A DNA stretch of 64,000 nucleotides, taken from NCBI RefSeq assembly GCF_000223375.1, contig NC_017385.1, positions 178,716 through 242,715 of the forward strand, given 5' to 3'. Shown here piece by piece: positions 8,619 through 16,987 of this stretch. The notes under the pieces are model-generated. The model had not been told where the DNA came from and did no database searches. It saw only the letters and a list, made by a program, of their open reading frames with translations. Position numbers and translations under genes: made by a program. The DNA comes from Ketogulonicigenium vulgare WSH-001. GTDB taxonomy: Bacteria; Pseudomonadota; Alphaproteobacteria; Rhodobacterales; Rhodobacteraceae. Numbering within the stretch: the stretch's first letter is position 1; every line of letters starts with the position of its first letter.

Positions 8619-9452
8619 ATGTCAGACACACTTCTTCAGGTCGATAACCTTGTCGTCGAATATCCCGGCAGCGGCTTTTTCGCCAAGCCCGCCCGTGCGT
8701 TACATGGCGTCTCGCTGGATATCCAGCGCGGCGAGACCGTGGGGCTGGTGGGCGAGAGCGGCTCGGGTAAAACCACGCTGGGGCGCGCGATCCTCGGCCT
8801 TGCCGATGTGCATTCGGGCACGATCAGCTATGGCGGGAAGGATATTTCGCGCGCGTCCCGCGGCCAGCGCCGCGCCCTTAGCCGCGATATCCAGGTGATT
8901 TTTCAAGACCCCTATTCATCCTTGAACCCCGTCATGAGTATCGAGGATATCCTGATCGAGCCGCTGCGCGTCCACCGCATCGGCACCGCCGAGGATGCCC
9001 GCGCCAAAGCCGCCCGTCTGCTCGAGCGGGTGAACATGCCCCGCAGTGCGCTCTCGCGCCTGCCGCGCGAATTCTCGGGCGGTCAGCGCCAGCGCATCGC
9101 CATCGCGCGATCGCTGATGGTCGATCCCAAACTGATCATCTGCGACGAGCCTGTCAGCGCCCTTGATGTGACGACACAGGAACGCGTGACCAGCCTGCTG
9201 GCCGATATCCAGCGCGAAACCGGCGTCGCCTATCTGTTCATCGCGCATGATCTGGCGCTGGTGCGGCAAATCTCGCGCCGCGTCGCGGTGATGTATCACG
9301 GCGAGATCGTCGAATGGGGCGATGCCGAAGTGATCGGTGCGCGGCCCCAGAACCCCTATACCAAACGGCTGCTGCTGGCCGCGCCCGTCCCCGATCCGGC
9401 CCGACAGCGCATCCGCCGCGCCCGCCGCCTCGACCTCGCCGCACAAGCCTGA
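8619..9452 (+). CDS. DppF-type ABC transporter ATP-binding protein
   Basis: A 277-residue ATPase of the oligopeptide family: Walker A GESGSGKT at 45-52, Q-loop IFQDPYSSLNP, signature FSGGQRQR, Walker B IICDEPVSALDV, and the H-loop AHDLALV. The C-terminal NPYTKRLLLAAPVPDP is the typical OppF/DppF tail, though shorter than in full OppC-terminal domains and without its Cys cluster. It forms the second nucleotide-binding subunit beside the fused ATPase at 6867-8609. The spacing to the upstream stop is 9 bp. Confidence 0.93.
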   Translation: MSDTLLQVDNLVVEYPGSGFFAKPARALHGVSLDIQRGETVGLVGESGSGKTTLGRAILGLADVHSGTISYGGKDISRASRGQRRALSRDIQVIFQDPYSSLNPVMSIEDILIEPLRVHRIGTAEDARAKAARLLERVNMPRSALSRLPREFSGGQRQRIAIARSLMVDPKLIICDEPVSALDVTTQERVTSLLADIQRETGVAYLFIAHDLALVRQISRRVAVMYHGEIVEWGDAEVIGARPQNPYTKRLLLAAPVPDPARQRIRRARRLDLAAQA

Positions 9453-9462
9453 AGGACATCAC

Positions 9463-10956
9463 ATGAGCAAGACCTCTGTCATCGCCCAGACCGAAGCCGG
9501 TCAGATCGTCGGTTACTTTAAGACCCCCGACGTCATCCACTTTCGCGGCGTGCCCTATGCCGCCGCGCCCTATGGCGATCTGCGGTTCAAGGCGCCCCAG
9601 CGCCATCCGGGTTGGGAGGGTTTTCGCGATGCGACCAATACCGGCCCGACCTCGCCGCAGAACGAGCCCAGCTTTCGCGGCCCGGGTTTCAACTATCGCG
9701 CCGTGTTCAGCCCCGGCTGGGTGCGCGGCACGGAGATCCTGAACCTGAACATCTGGACGCGCGACATGAATGCCCGCGCGCCCGTCATGGTCTATATCCA
9801 CGGCGGCGCTTTTGATCATGGCAATGGCGCGGTGCCGATGTATGACGGCACCCGCTTTGCCGAGGATGGCGTCGTGCTGGTCACGATCAACTATCGCCTT
9901 GGTCTTGAGGGGTTCCTTAAGCTCGAGGGGGGCGATGCGAATAACGCCATCCGCGACCAGATCGCTGCGCTGGAATGGGTGCAGCGCAATATTGCGAATT
10001 TTGGCGGTGATGCGGGCAATGTCACCATTTTTGGCGAATCCGCAGGGGCCGCCAGCGTCAATCTGCTGCTGACCGCGCCCGCCGCCAAAGATCTGTTCCA
10101 CAAGGCGATCAGCCAATCCGGCCTTGCCCCCAGCGCCCCCAAAGCTGCCCTTGCCGATGCGGTGGCGCGCGAAGTGTCCAGCGCGCTTGGCATTGCGCCC
10201 ACAGTCGATGCCTTCCGCGACATCAGCCAACAGGCGCTGCTGGATGTAGTGGCCGAGGTTGCGCGCAATGCCTCGGACCCGCTGATCGCCTCCGAGGGCA
10301 CGCTGATCGCCCGCCCCTACGGCGACGGCGACGTGTTGCCGCTGGATGTGCGCGGCGCGTTCAGTGCTGGCGCATCGGTTGGCAAACAGGTCATCTGGGG
10401 CTTTAACACCGACGAGGCGACCCTGTTCACCGTCCCGAACGGGCTACATGCCAAAGCGACTGAGGCGGATGTCACCGCCTTTGCCGCGCGCGTGTCGAAA
10501 AACCCCGAAAGCCTGCTGGCCTTTGTGAAAAAGACGCTGGGCGCGCATGCCACGCCCGGCCAGATCCGCGACCGGATGCAGACATGGTCGATGTTCGGCG
10601 GCGGCACCGTTTGGGCGGCGGGCGAACATGCGGCGCTGGGAGGCCAAGGCTGGCTTTACGAGTTCACATGGAAATCGCCGCAACTGGGTGGCATGATCGG
10701 CGCCTCGCATCTGGTCGAACTGCCCTTCGTCTTTGACATCCTGAACCACCCCAATATCCCCGCCATGCTGGGCGATGCCGCGCCGCAAAGCCTGGCAGAT
10801 GACATGCACAGCCGCTGGGTGGGTTTTGCGAAAACCGGTGATCCCGGCTGGCCCACCTTTGACCGTGCCGACGCGCTGTCGATACGCTTTGACGCGCCCG
10901 CGCAACTGGACAGCCACCGCCACGACGAAGAGGCCGCCTATTGGCCCCAAGGCTAG
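9463..10956 (+). CDS. type B carboxylesterase
   Basis: A 497-residue alpha/beta hydrolase of the carboxylesterase type B (pNB esterase/cholinesterase) family. Visible features: N-terminal FRGVPYAAAP, oxyanion HGG at 113-115, nucleophile Ser193 in GESAGA, a glutamate in NTDEATLF as the acid, and the histidine in GASHLVELPFVF. No signal peptide, so cytoplasmic. The start at ATG 9463 follows GAAGGA; the frame is open further upstream inside the ATPase gene, but that part is not esterase-like. It is the last gene of the transporter operon and may cleave an ester or amide bond in the imported molecule. A strong terminator follows. Confidence 0.9.
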   Translation: MSKTSVIAQTEAGQIVGYFKTPDVIHFRGVPYAAAPYGDLRFKAPQRHPGWEGFRDATNTGPTSPQNEPSFRGPGFNYRAVFSPGWVRGTEILNLNIWTRDMNARAPVMVYIHGGAFDHGNGAVPMYDGTRFAEDGVVLVTINYRLGLEGFLKLEGGDANNAIRDQIAALEWVQRNIANFGGDAGNVTIFGESAGAASVNLLLTAPAAKDLFHKAISQSGLAPSAPKAALADAVAREVSSALGIAPTVDAFRDISQQALLDVVAEVARNASDPLIASEGTLIARPYGDGDVLPLDVRGAFSAGASVGKQVIWGFNTDEATLFTVPNGLHAKATEADVTAFAARVSKNPESLLAFVKKTLGAHATPGQIRDRMQTWSMFGGGTVWAAGEHAALGGQGWLYEFTWKSPQLGGMIGASHLVELPFVFDILNHPNIPAMLGDAAPQSLADDMHSRWVGFAKTGDPGWPTFDRADALSIRFDAPAQLDSHRHDEEAAYWPQG

Positions 10957-10988
10957 AAAGATCCGCGACATACATCCTTTGTCGCAGC

Positions 10989-11015
10989 AAACCGCCCCAT
11001 TTCGGGGCGGTTTTT
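10989..11015 (+). terminator. rho-independent terminator after carboxylesterase
   Basis: AAACCGCCCC - loop ATTTC - GGGGCGGTTT followed by further Ts. A 10-bp stem with a T-run, 32 bp after the stop codon; ends the transporter/esterase operon. Confidence 0.9.
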
Positions 11016-11071
11016 ATTTGCGCCGCCCTGTCGCACCCCCTTGCAATCCCGATGGCCTTACTCTAGATGGA

Positions 11072-11081
11072 TAGCATGCTA
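11072..11081. promoter_or_regulatory. MarR-type operator candidate
   Basis: TAGCATGCTA is a perfect 10-bp palindrome, followed 8 bases later by another TTAGC half-site. It is 37 bp before the MarR-family start, where an autorepressor site is expected. Confidence 0.45.
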
Positions 11082-11117
11082 AGTAATTAGCGCAATCATC
11101 ATTCATCAGGTATCCCC

Positions 11118-11555
11118 ATGCCCTCGGACCCCGAGATCCTCGACCAATTGCTGCGCCTGATGCGCAGCCTGCGCCGCAATTTCGACATTGCGGCCGCTGA
11201 ACTTGGCCTGACCTCGGCCCGGGCGCGCGTCATCAGCGCGCTCTCGCATATGGAGGGGGCGACACAGGCGGAACTGGCGCAAAAGCTGGAGATCGAGGCC
11301 CCGACCCTGAAACGTCAGGTCGATGCGCTGGAAGATCTTGGCTTTATCGAACGGCGCGGTGTCGACGGCGATGCGCGTAAACGCGCGCTGTTCCTGACCG
11401 ACCTTGCCCGCTCCAGCAGCATCACCCGCCTTGTGCGCGAGATGCGGCGCGGCGTCCTGACCGGCATCCCGCCCGAGGATCGCGACACCCTGTCGCGCGC
11501 GCTGGATATCATGGCCCAAAACGCCGCCCGCATCAGCGAAGACGGTATCAAATAG
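11118..11555 (+). CDS. MarR-family transcriptional regulator
   Basis: A 145-residue winged-helix regulator. The DNA-binding core spans about residues 30-95: LTSARARVISALSHMEGATQ, AELAQKLEIEAPTLKRQVDALEDLG and the wing RRGVDGDARKRALFLT, all standard MarR features. It precedes an MFS drug-type pump and a membrane-fusion protein by 12 bp, the arrangement of a local repressor controlling an efflux operon (compare emrRAB). Probable operator: the palindrome at 11072-11081. The inducer is unknown. Confidence 0.9.
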   Translation: MPSDPEILDQLLRLMRSLRRNFDIAAAELGLTSARARVISALSHMEGATQAELAQKLEIEAPTLKRQVDALEDLGFIERRGVDGDARKRALFLTDLARSSSITRLVREMRRGVLTGIPPEDRDTLSRALDIMAQNAARISEDGIK

Positions 11556-11567
11556 AAAGCAACGGCA

Positions 11568-13229
11568 ATGCCCGCGATCTTTGCAGGCATGAGCGGTAAA
11601 GCCGCCATACCCTATCTTATTGCCGGCGTGCTGATCGCGCTGGCCCAAGGCCTTGGACAGGGCTTTATCACCGCCAATCTTCCGCAGATTGCCGGTGATC
11701 TTGGCGTGTCGACCACCGATGCCACTTGGCTGATGGTCGCCTATATGACGCCGCGCGCCGCGCTGCCGCTGCTGCTGATCAAGATCCGCACCCAATACGG
11801 CCTGCGCCGCTTTACCGAGGTCAGCGTCATCGCCTTTGCCCTTGTCGCGGTGGCTGCGCTGTTCACCGATGACATGGATTCCGCGATGCTGGTGCAGTTC
11901 CTGTCGGGCTGTGCCGCAGCGCCACTGTCGACCCTCGCCTTTTTGTACATGATCGAGCCGTTCAGCCCGATGTTCAAGCTGAAGCTGGGCATGCCGCTGG
12001 CGATGACGATGATTATGATCGGGCCGAATTTTGCGCGCGTCGTCTCGCCCTCGCTGATCGGGGACGGCGGGCTGTTCGGTATCCATCTGGCCAGCCTTGG
12101 CCTTGCGCTGATGTGTCTGGCGGTGGTGTGGTTCCTGCCACTGCAACCGCAGCCGCGCGAAAAGGTATTGAAAACGCTGGATTTCGTCAGCTTCGCGCTG
12201 ATCTCGGCCGGTTTTACCGGGTTGATCAGCTGCGCGACGCTGGGCCCGACCTATTTCTGGGATCAGGCCGCATGGATCGGCTGGGTGCTGGCCGGGTCGG
12301 TTGGCCTTTTGGCCGCCGCTGTCATGGTGGAACTGACGCGCGATGATCCGATGATCGACTTTCGCTGGATCGCCTCGCCCGCGATCTTGCACCTGACGAT
12401 CACCCTGCTGCTGTTCCGCCTGATCCTGTCCGAGCAATCCGCAGGCGCGCCGCGTATGTTTCAGGTGCTGGGCGTGGGTCCCGGCCAAATGGTCGACCTG
12501 TTCAGCGTGATCTGCTGGGCGACCTTGCTGGGCGGCCTGATCGCGATCATCTGGATCAAACCCAAACAAGAGGCCGCGATGCACGCGACCGCGCTGGTGC
12601 TGATCGCCTGCGCCGCCTTTTTGGACTCGCAATCGACCATCGACACGCGCCCGGCGCAATTCATGTTCAGCCAGGCGCTGATCGCCATCGGCAGTATGCT
12701 GTTCATGCCCCCCGCAATGATGATGGGGTTGATGAGCGCGCTGGCCCGCGGCCCGCAATATATCCTGTCCTTCATTATCGTCTTTATCGCGACGCAAAGC
12801 CTGGGGGCGGTGATGGGGTCGGGGCTGTTCACGACGCTGATCAACCACCGGCAGGCCTTCCACCTGGCCACCTTGAACGAACAGCTGGTGCCGACCGACC
12901 CGCAGGTGCAGGCCGCTATTGCAGCGGGCGCGCGGATGTTCGCGGCCACCAGCGCCGATCAGGCCGCGAACCAGTCGAATGCCGTCGCACAATTGGCCAC
13001 GCAGGCCAACCAACAGGCCTATGTGCTGGCCTATAATGACGCCTATTTCATCATCGGGCTGATCGCCTGCGCCGCCCTCGCGGCCCTGATCCTGCATTCT
13101 CTGCGCGACTGGATCTGGCGCAAGATCGACCCCAGCGTGATCCCGGCGGGGCCACCCGGCCCTCCTTCTGGCCCGCCAACCCCACCCGCAGCCGCGCCTG
13201 CAGATGCCCCAACCCCCTCCCGGACGTAA
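11568..13229 (+). CDS. MFS efflux transporter, DHA2 (EmrB/QacA) family
   Basis: A 553-residue inner-membrane protein with about 14 hydrophobic segments, as in the DHA2 family. The first loop carries DATWLMVAYMTPRAALPLL, corresponding to the DHA2 motif A/B region. The last 40 residues after DWIWRKIDPS are Pro/Ala-rich and probably cytoplasmic. It is followed after 5 bp by a HlyD/EmrA-type membrane-fusion gene, so the pair should form a tripartite pump; no outer-membrane channel is encoded nearby. The cargo is unknown: drug, aromatic acid or metabolite. Confidence 0.9.
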   Translation: MPAIFAGMSGKAAIPYLIAGVLIALAQGLGQGFITANLPQIAGDLGVSTTDATWLMVAYMTPRAALPLLLIKIRTQYGLRRFTEVSVIAFALVAVAALFTDDMDSAMLVQFLSGCAAAPLSTLAFLYMIEPFSPMFKLKLGMPLAMTMIMIGPNFARVVSPSLIGDGGLFGIHLASLGLALMCLAVVWFLPLQPQPREKVLKTLDFVSFALISAGFTGLISCATLGPTYFWDQAAWIGWVLAGSVGLLAAAVMVELTRDDPMIDFRWIASPAILHLTITLLLFRLILSEQSAGAPRMFQVLGVGPGQMVDLFSVICWATLLGGLIAIIWIKPKQEAAMHATALVLIACAAFLDSQSTIDTRPAQFMFSQALIAIGSMLFMPPAMMMGLMSALARGPQYILSFIIVFIATQSLGAVMGSGLFTTLINHRQAFHLATLNEQLVPTDPQVQAAIAAGARMFAATSADQAANQSNAVAQLATQANQQAYVLAYNDAYFIIGLIACAALAALILHSLRDWIWRKIDPSVIPAGPPGPPSGPPTPPAAAPADAPTPSRT

Positions 13230-13234
13230 ATGAA

Positions 13235-14266
13235 ATGAAACGCTCTGTTATCCTGCCGACTGCGATTGTCGGCGCCCTTGGACTTGCCGGTGTGCTGGCG
13301 GTTCTGTTCGCATGGCACCTGCCGCCCTTTTCCCCCGCGCTGCCCAGCACGGAAAACGCCTATCTGCGCGGCAAGGTCACCAGCCTTGCGCCGCAACTCT
13401 CGGGCTATATCAGCGAAGTCCCCGTCACCGACTTTCAGGAAGTCCATGCGGGCGATCCCATAGCCGTCATCGACGACCGCACCTATCGCGAGCGTCTGGC
13501 CCAGGCCGAGGCGACCCGCGCCGGTGCTGATGCCGCACTCAGCGTCGCGCAGCAAAATGTCCGCTCGGCCGAGGCGACCTTGCACGCCAAGGAAGCCGCG
13601 CTGGTCGCGGCGCAGATCGCGGTTGATACCGCCCAATCCGCCCGTGACCGCACGTCCGAGCTGCGCACGCGCGGCGTCGCGACCGATGCCTCGATCGAGC
13701 AGGCGGACCTGTCGCTGCAAAACGCCGTCGCGCAATATAGCCAGGCCGAAGCCACCGTCGCCGTCCAGCGCGAACAACTGGCAGGCGCCATCGCGCAAAT
13801 CTCGACCGCCGAGGCGAATATCGCCAGCGCCGTCGCTGCCGTGGCCCTCGCGCAGCTCGATCTGGAACATACGGTGATCCGCGCCCCAGCCGATGGCTAC
13901 CTTGGCCAAGTCTCGGCCCGCGTTGGACAATATGTCTCGGCCGGCACCGCGCTGGTGCCGCATGTCGGCAAGGATCTGTGGGTCATCGCCAATTTCAACG
14001 AGGGGAACCTCTCGGCGATCCACCTCGGCCAGCATGTCACCTTCTCGGTCGATGCGATGGGCGGGCAGAATTTCGCGGGCACGGTCGAGAGCTTTTCGCC
14101 CGCCGCCGCATCCGAGTTCAGCCTGATGCAGGGCACCAATGCGACCGGGAATTTCACCAAAATCCCGCAGCGTGTCCCCGTGCGCATCACCATTGATCCC
14201 GATCAGGCAGGAACCCAGAACCTCGTCCCCGGCCTCTCGGTCAATGCAAAAATCCAGCCCCTCTAA
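13235..14266 (+). CDS. HlyD/EmrA-family membrane fusion protein
   Basis: A 343-residue periplasmic adaptor anchored by one N-terminal helix (about residues 8-28, IVGALGLAGVLAVLFAW). It contains the lipoyl-type half motif (YISEVPVTDFQEVHAGDPI), a long Ala/Gln-rich coiled-coil hairpin (about 85-195), and the second half IRAPADGYLGQVSARVGQYV, then a beta-barrel. It pairs with the DHA2 pump immediately upstream. The stop codon sits in the loop of a 10-bp hairpin (14251-14276), which probably ends the operon. Confidence 0.92.
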   Translation: MKRSVILPTAIVGALGLAGVLAVLFAWHLPPFSPALPSTENAYLRGKVTSLAPQLSGYISEVPVTDFQEVHAGDPIAVIDDRTYRERLAQAEATRAGADAALSVAQQNVRSAEATLHAKEAALVAAQIAVDTAQSARDRTSELRTRGVATDASIEQADLSLQNAVAQYSQAEATVAVQREQLAGAIAQISTAEANIASAVAAVALAQLDLEHTVIRAPADGYLGQVSARVGQYVSAGTALVPHVGKDLWVIANFNEGNLSAIHLGQHVTFSVDAMGGQNFAGTVESFSPAAASEFSLMQGTNATGNFTKIPQRVPVRITIDPDQAGTQNLVPGLSVNAKIQPL

Positions 14267-14276
14267 GGGCTGGATT
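14251..14276. terminator. hairpin overlapping the 3' end of the EmrA-type gene
   Basis: AATCCAGCCC and GGGCTGGATT form a perfect 10-bp stem around loop CTCTAA. The TAA stop codon of the membrane-fusion gene is in the loop. It lies between convergent genes and could serve both directions, although no long T-run follows. Confidence 0.6.
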
Positions 14277-14284
14277 CCCGCGCG

Positions 14285-15829
14285 TTATTTGCCGCCAAAG
14301 TCGATATCGCCGACCACCCGCAGGCGCACACGCCGCGCTTTGCCGGGCAGATAGGCGATGGGGATATCCTCTGCATCAATCACGCTGATCGTCTCCTCGC
14401 CCGCGCCTGCGGCCACGGCCTGCGCGCGGGCCAGACGCTCGGCCTCGGCCAGCGCGGCGTCGCGATCAAGGCCCGAGAACACCTGATCCACCTCGCCCGA
14501 GACCTGCGCCATCGCCGCGCCAATCGCGTTGGCGACACCGGCATGTTCGACTCGCACCACTTCCGAGCAGCCCCGTAATTCGTCCGGGATCAGGAAGGCC
14601 CCGCCCCCAACCGCCAGCAGCGGCGTGCCCTCGGCCGAGGTTTTCATCCGGTCGACGTTTTCTTCCAGCAGCTTGCGCATACCGGCCAGCGCGCCATCGA
14701 CCAGCGCCTTGTCCAGACCCTTCACCCGATCCCTGTCGCCGATCTCGGCCAGACCCGCCGCGACCGCGATATCGGTCGCGGTCAGGATGCTACCCCCGAA
14801 CACCATCGCATCGCGCAAAAGGTTATACCCGACCGAGCGCGGGCCAATCGCCAGCGTCTCGGGGTTGATGATCGTGCCGCCCCCCAGCGCAATCGGCAGC
14901 AGGTCGGGCATCCGGAACAGCGTGCGCACGCCGCCCACTTTCACCACATTATTCGCCTGACGCGGGAAGCCGCCCTGCAGATAGCCGATATCAGCCGTCG
15001 TGCCGCCGACATCGACCACCATCCCGTCAAGGCGACCCGTCAAAAACGCCGCCCCGCGCATCGAATTGGTCGGGCCAGAGGCAAAGCTATAGACAGGGTT
15101 CGCCGCCGCCACATCCGCCAGCACCACCGTGCCGTCGTTCTGCGTCAGATAGAACCGCGCGGTAATCCCGCATTCCACCAGCGCCTTGCGAAACGCATCG
15201 ACCGTGCTGGCGCCAAGCCCCTGCAAGGCCGCGTTCAGCATGGTGACGTTTTCCCGCTCGAGCAGGCCGATCCGGCCCAGCGTATGCGACAGCGTGATCC
15301 GCGCATCGGGGATGACGGTGCGGATGACCGCGGCAGCCTCCGCCTCGCCCTCGGCGGTCAGGGGCGAGAACAGCCCCGTGATCCCGACCGACGTGATCCC
15401 CGCATCGCGGATCTGATAGGCGGCATCGAACATCTGTTCGCGGTTGAACGGCACCAGCGGGCGACCGTCATATTCATGCCCGCCCTCGACCATAAAGCGC
15501 AGCGGCGCAACCGCATCGAACAGATCCTGCGGCCAATCCACCATTGGCGGCAGCGAGGCCGAGGCCGGCATCGCGATCCGCACGGCGGCGGCGCGCTCCA
15601 GACGCGCGCGCTCGACCACCGCATTGGTGAAATGCGTGGTGCCGATCATGACCGCATCAATCGCGATATGCGGCTCGGGATCGGCGGCCATGACCGCTTT
15701 GATTGCATTCACCACGCCCGTCATCACATCGGCGGTGGTGGGTTGTTTGATAAAGGACAAAACCCGCTCGCCGGTGATCAATACGGCATCGGTATTCGTG
15801 CCGCCTACATCAATACCAATACGCTTCAT
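14285..15829 (-). CDS. HyuA-like hydantoinase/oxoprolinase family protein (short form)
   Basis: A 514-residue ASKHA-fold ATPase of the hydantoinase A/5-oxoprolinase family. Phosphate-binding motifs are visible: IDVGGTNTDA at 5-14, later VVDVGGTTADIG and ALGGGTIINPE. It is about 180 residues shorter than the HyuA at 20836-22917, as in forms that work with a DUF917 partner. The DUF917 gene directly upstream overlaps it by ATGA, and fused HyuA-DUF917 proteins are known, so the two probably form one ATP-dependent enzyme. The substrate is unknown: cyclic amide, lactam or amide. Confidence 0.85.
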   Translation of the reverse strand: MKRIGIDVGGTNTDAVLITGERVLSFIKQPTTADVMTGVVNAIKAVMAADPEPHIAIDAVMIGTTHFTNAVVERARLERAAAVRIAMPASASLPPMVDWPQDLFDAVAPLRFMVEGGHEYDGRPLVPFNREQMFDAAYQIRDAGITSVGITGLFSPLTAEGEAEAAAVIRTVIPDARITLSHTLGRIGLLERENVTMLNAALQGLGASTVDAFRKALVECGITARFYLTQNDGTVVLADVAAANPVYSFASGPTNSMRGAAFLTGRLDGMVVDVGGTTADIGYLQGGFPRQANNVVKVGGVRTLFRMPDLLPIALGGGTIINPETLAIGPRSVGYNLLRDAMVFGGSILTATDIAVAAGLAEIGDRDRVKGLDKALVDGALAGMRKLLEENVDRMKTSAEGTPLLAVGGGAFLIPDELRGCSEVVRVEHAGVANAIGAAMAQVSGEVDQVFSGLDRDAALAEAERLARAQAVAAGAGEETISVIDAEDIPIAYLPGKARRVRLRVVGDIDFGGK

Positions 15830-16905
15830 GTGTCGAAAACCGATTTGAAATCCATATCATAGCCAAAGGCGCGGGGGCCGACGTTCTGCAAGCCGCGTTC
15901 CGTGCACAGCACCGCAGGCGCAGGCAGCGCGACGACCGTGACGCGCTGGCCATAGCGCACCGTCTCAGTTCCAATCGCCTCGCCGGAAACCGTATCCAGC
16001 AGGCACAGCAGATCGGGCGTGCTGGCGACGGGCGTGCCGTTCCTATAGGCGACCGTCCATTCGTTCTGGAACGCCAGCTCCATCACATCGCCCGCATCGC
16101 CGTCCAGCCCTTCGATCTTGGCCGCGCCGCGTAGGAAGCCGCCCGTCGTCGTGCGGTCGATATCGGCGATCTTGCCAGTGAACATGCGGATGCCGCCCTC
16201 GTAATCGAGCACCGCTTGCACGGGATCAGTATGTGCGGCCTGCGCCGCCATCACCGCGCGTCCCAGCCCGATGGCCTTGGTCACGGTGTTCAGCACGCCC
16301 CATTCCTTGACCTCGGCGCCCGTGCGGGGCGCCTTGCAGGTGGCCGAGGTCGAGCCCACTTCCGTCACCATCGCGCGCGAGATCCGCTCCATCCATTTCC
16401 AGGTCGGCACTTTGGTCACAATCGCCTCAGAGCCGCGGCAATCCACCAGCGACAGCGGATACATTTTCAGATCACCAATGGCGAAACTGGTCATCTGCGC
16501 CTCGGGATAGGCGCGGCCCATCGCATCGGCATCCACCACCGGAATCCCCAGATGCGCGGCGGCCAGAAACGGCGACAACGCATTACCGCCGCCAATTTCG
16601 ACCGACATCACAGCGGCGAATGTTTTGCCCAGATATTCCTCCATCGCGCGGACGGCACGGGCCAGATGTTCGGGATCGACCAGACGTTCCTGCCCCACCA
16701 GCGGCGCGCCCATTTTGGACACGACCGCAACCATATCATCATCGGCCAATTCCGATGGGTCGATCAGCGACACGGTTTTGCCGTGGCGATAGAGTTGATG
16801 CAGGTTCAACTGCGCCAGATAGGGATTGCCGCCGCCGCCGGTGCCCAAAATCCAGGCCCCCATGGCCAACGGATCAATCTCGTCCGCGGTGAAAAGACGT
16901 GTCAT
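15826..16905 (-). CDS. DUF917-family protein (HyuA partner)
   Basis: A 359-residue cytoplasmic protein of the DUF917 (S-Me-THD-like) family, recognised by its N-terminal GAWILGTGGGGNPYLAQ, then VVSKMGAPLVGQERL and VEIGGGNALSPFLAAA. The start at ATG 16905 gives this canonical N-terminus. The frame continues to 16995, but that part lies in the divergent promoter region. The ATGA overlap with the short HyuA gene indicates tight coupling. The family is recurrently linked with hydantoinase-like proteins, AroM and M20 peptidases, all of which occur here; its reaction is not established, so I assign no activity. Confidence 0.85.
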   Translation of the reverse strand: MTRLFTADEIDPLAMGAWILGTGGGGNPYLAQLNLHQLYRHGKTVSLIDPSELADDDMVAVVSKMGAPLVGQERLVDPEHLARAVRAMEEYLGKTFAAVMSVEIGGGNALSPFLAAAHLGIPVVDADAMGRAYPEAQMTSFAIGDLKMYPLSLVDCRGSEAIVTKVPTWKWMERISRAMVTEVGSTSATCKAPRTGAEVKEWGVLNTVTKAIGLGRAVMAAQAAHTDPVQAVLDYEGGIRMFTGKIADIDRTTTGGFLRGAAKIEGLDGDAGDVMELAFQNEWTVAYRNGTPVASTPDLLCLLDTVSGEAIGTETVRYGQRVTVVALPAPAVLCTERGLQNVGPRAFGYDMDFKSVFDT

Positions 16906-16987
16906 GGCACGCGACCCCCTTTGGTTGGGCTTGACTGCCACCAGCGATAGCCTGATTGCAAAGACGGTTAAATAAGGGATGCCCCCT

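Noticed and set aside
11106..13097. 663-residue minus-strand open frame opposite the MarR and MFS genes
   Set aside because: Composition (Gln/His/Arg/Gly) typical of an antisense shadow; the plus strand codes for well-defined MarR and MFS proteins.
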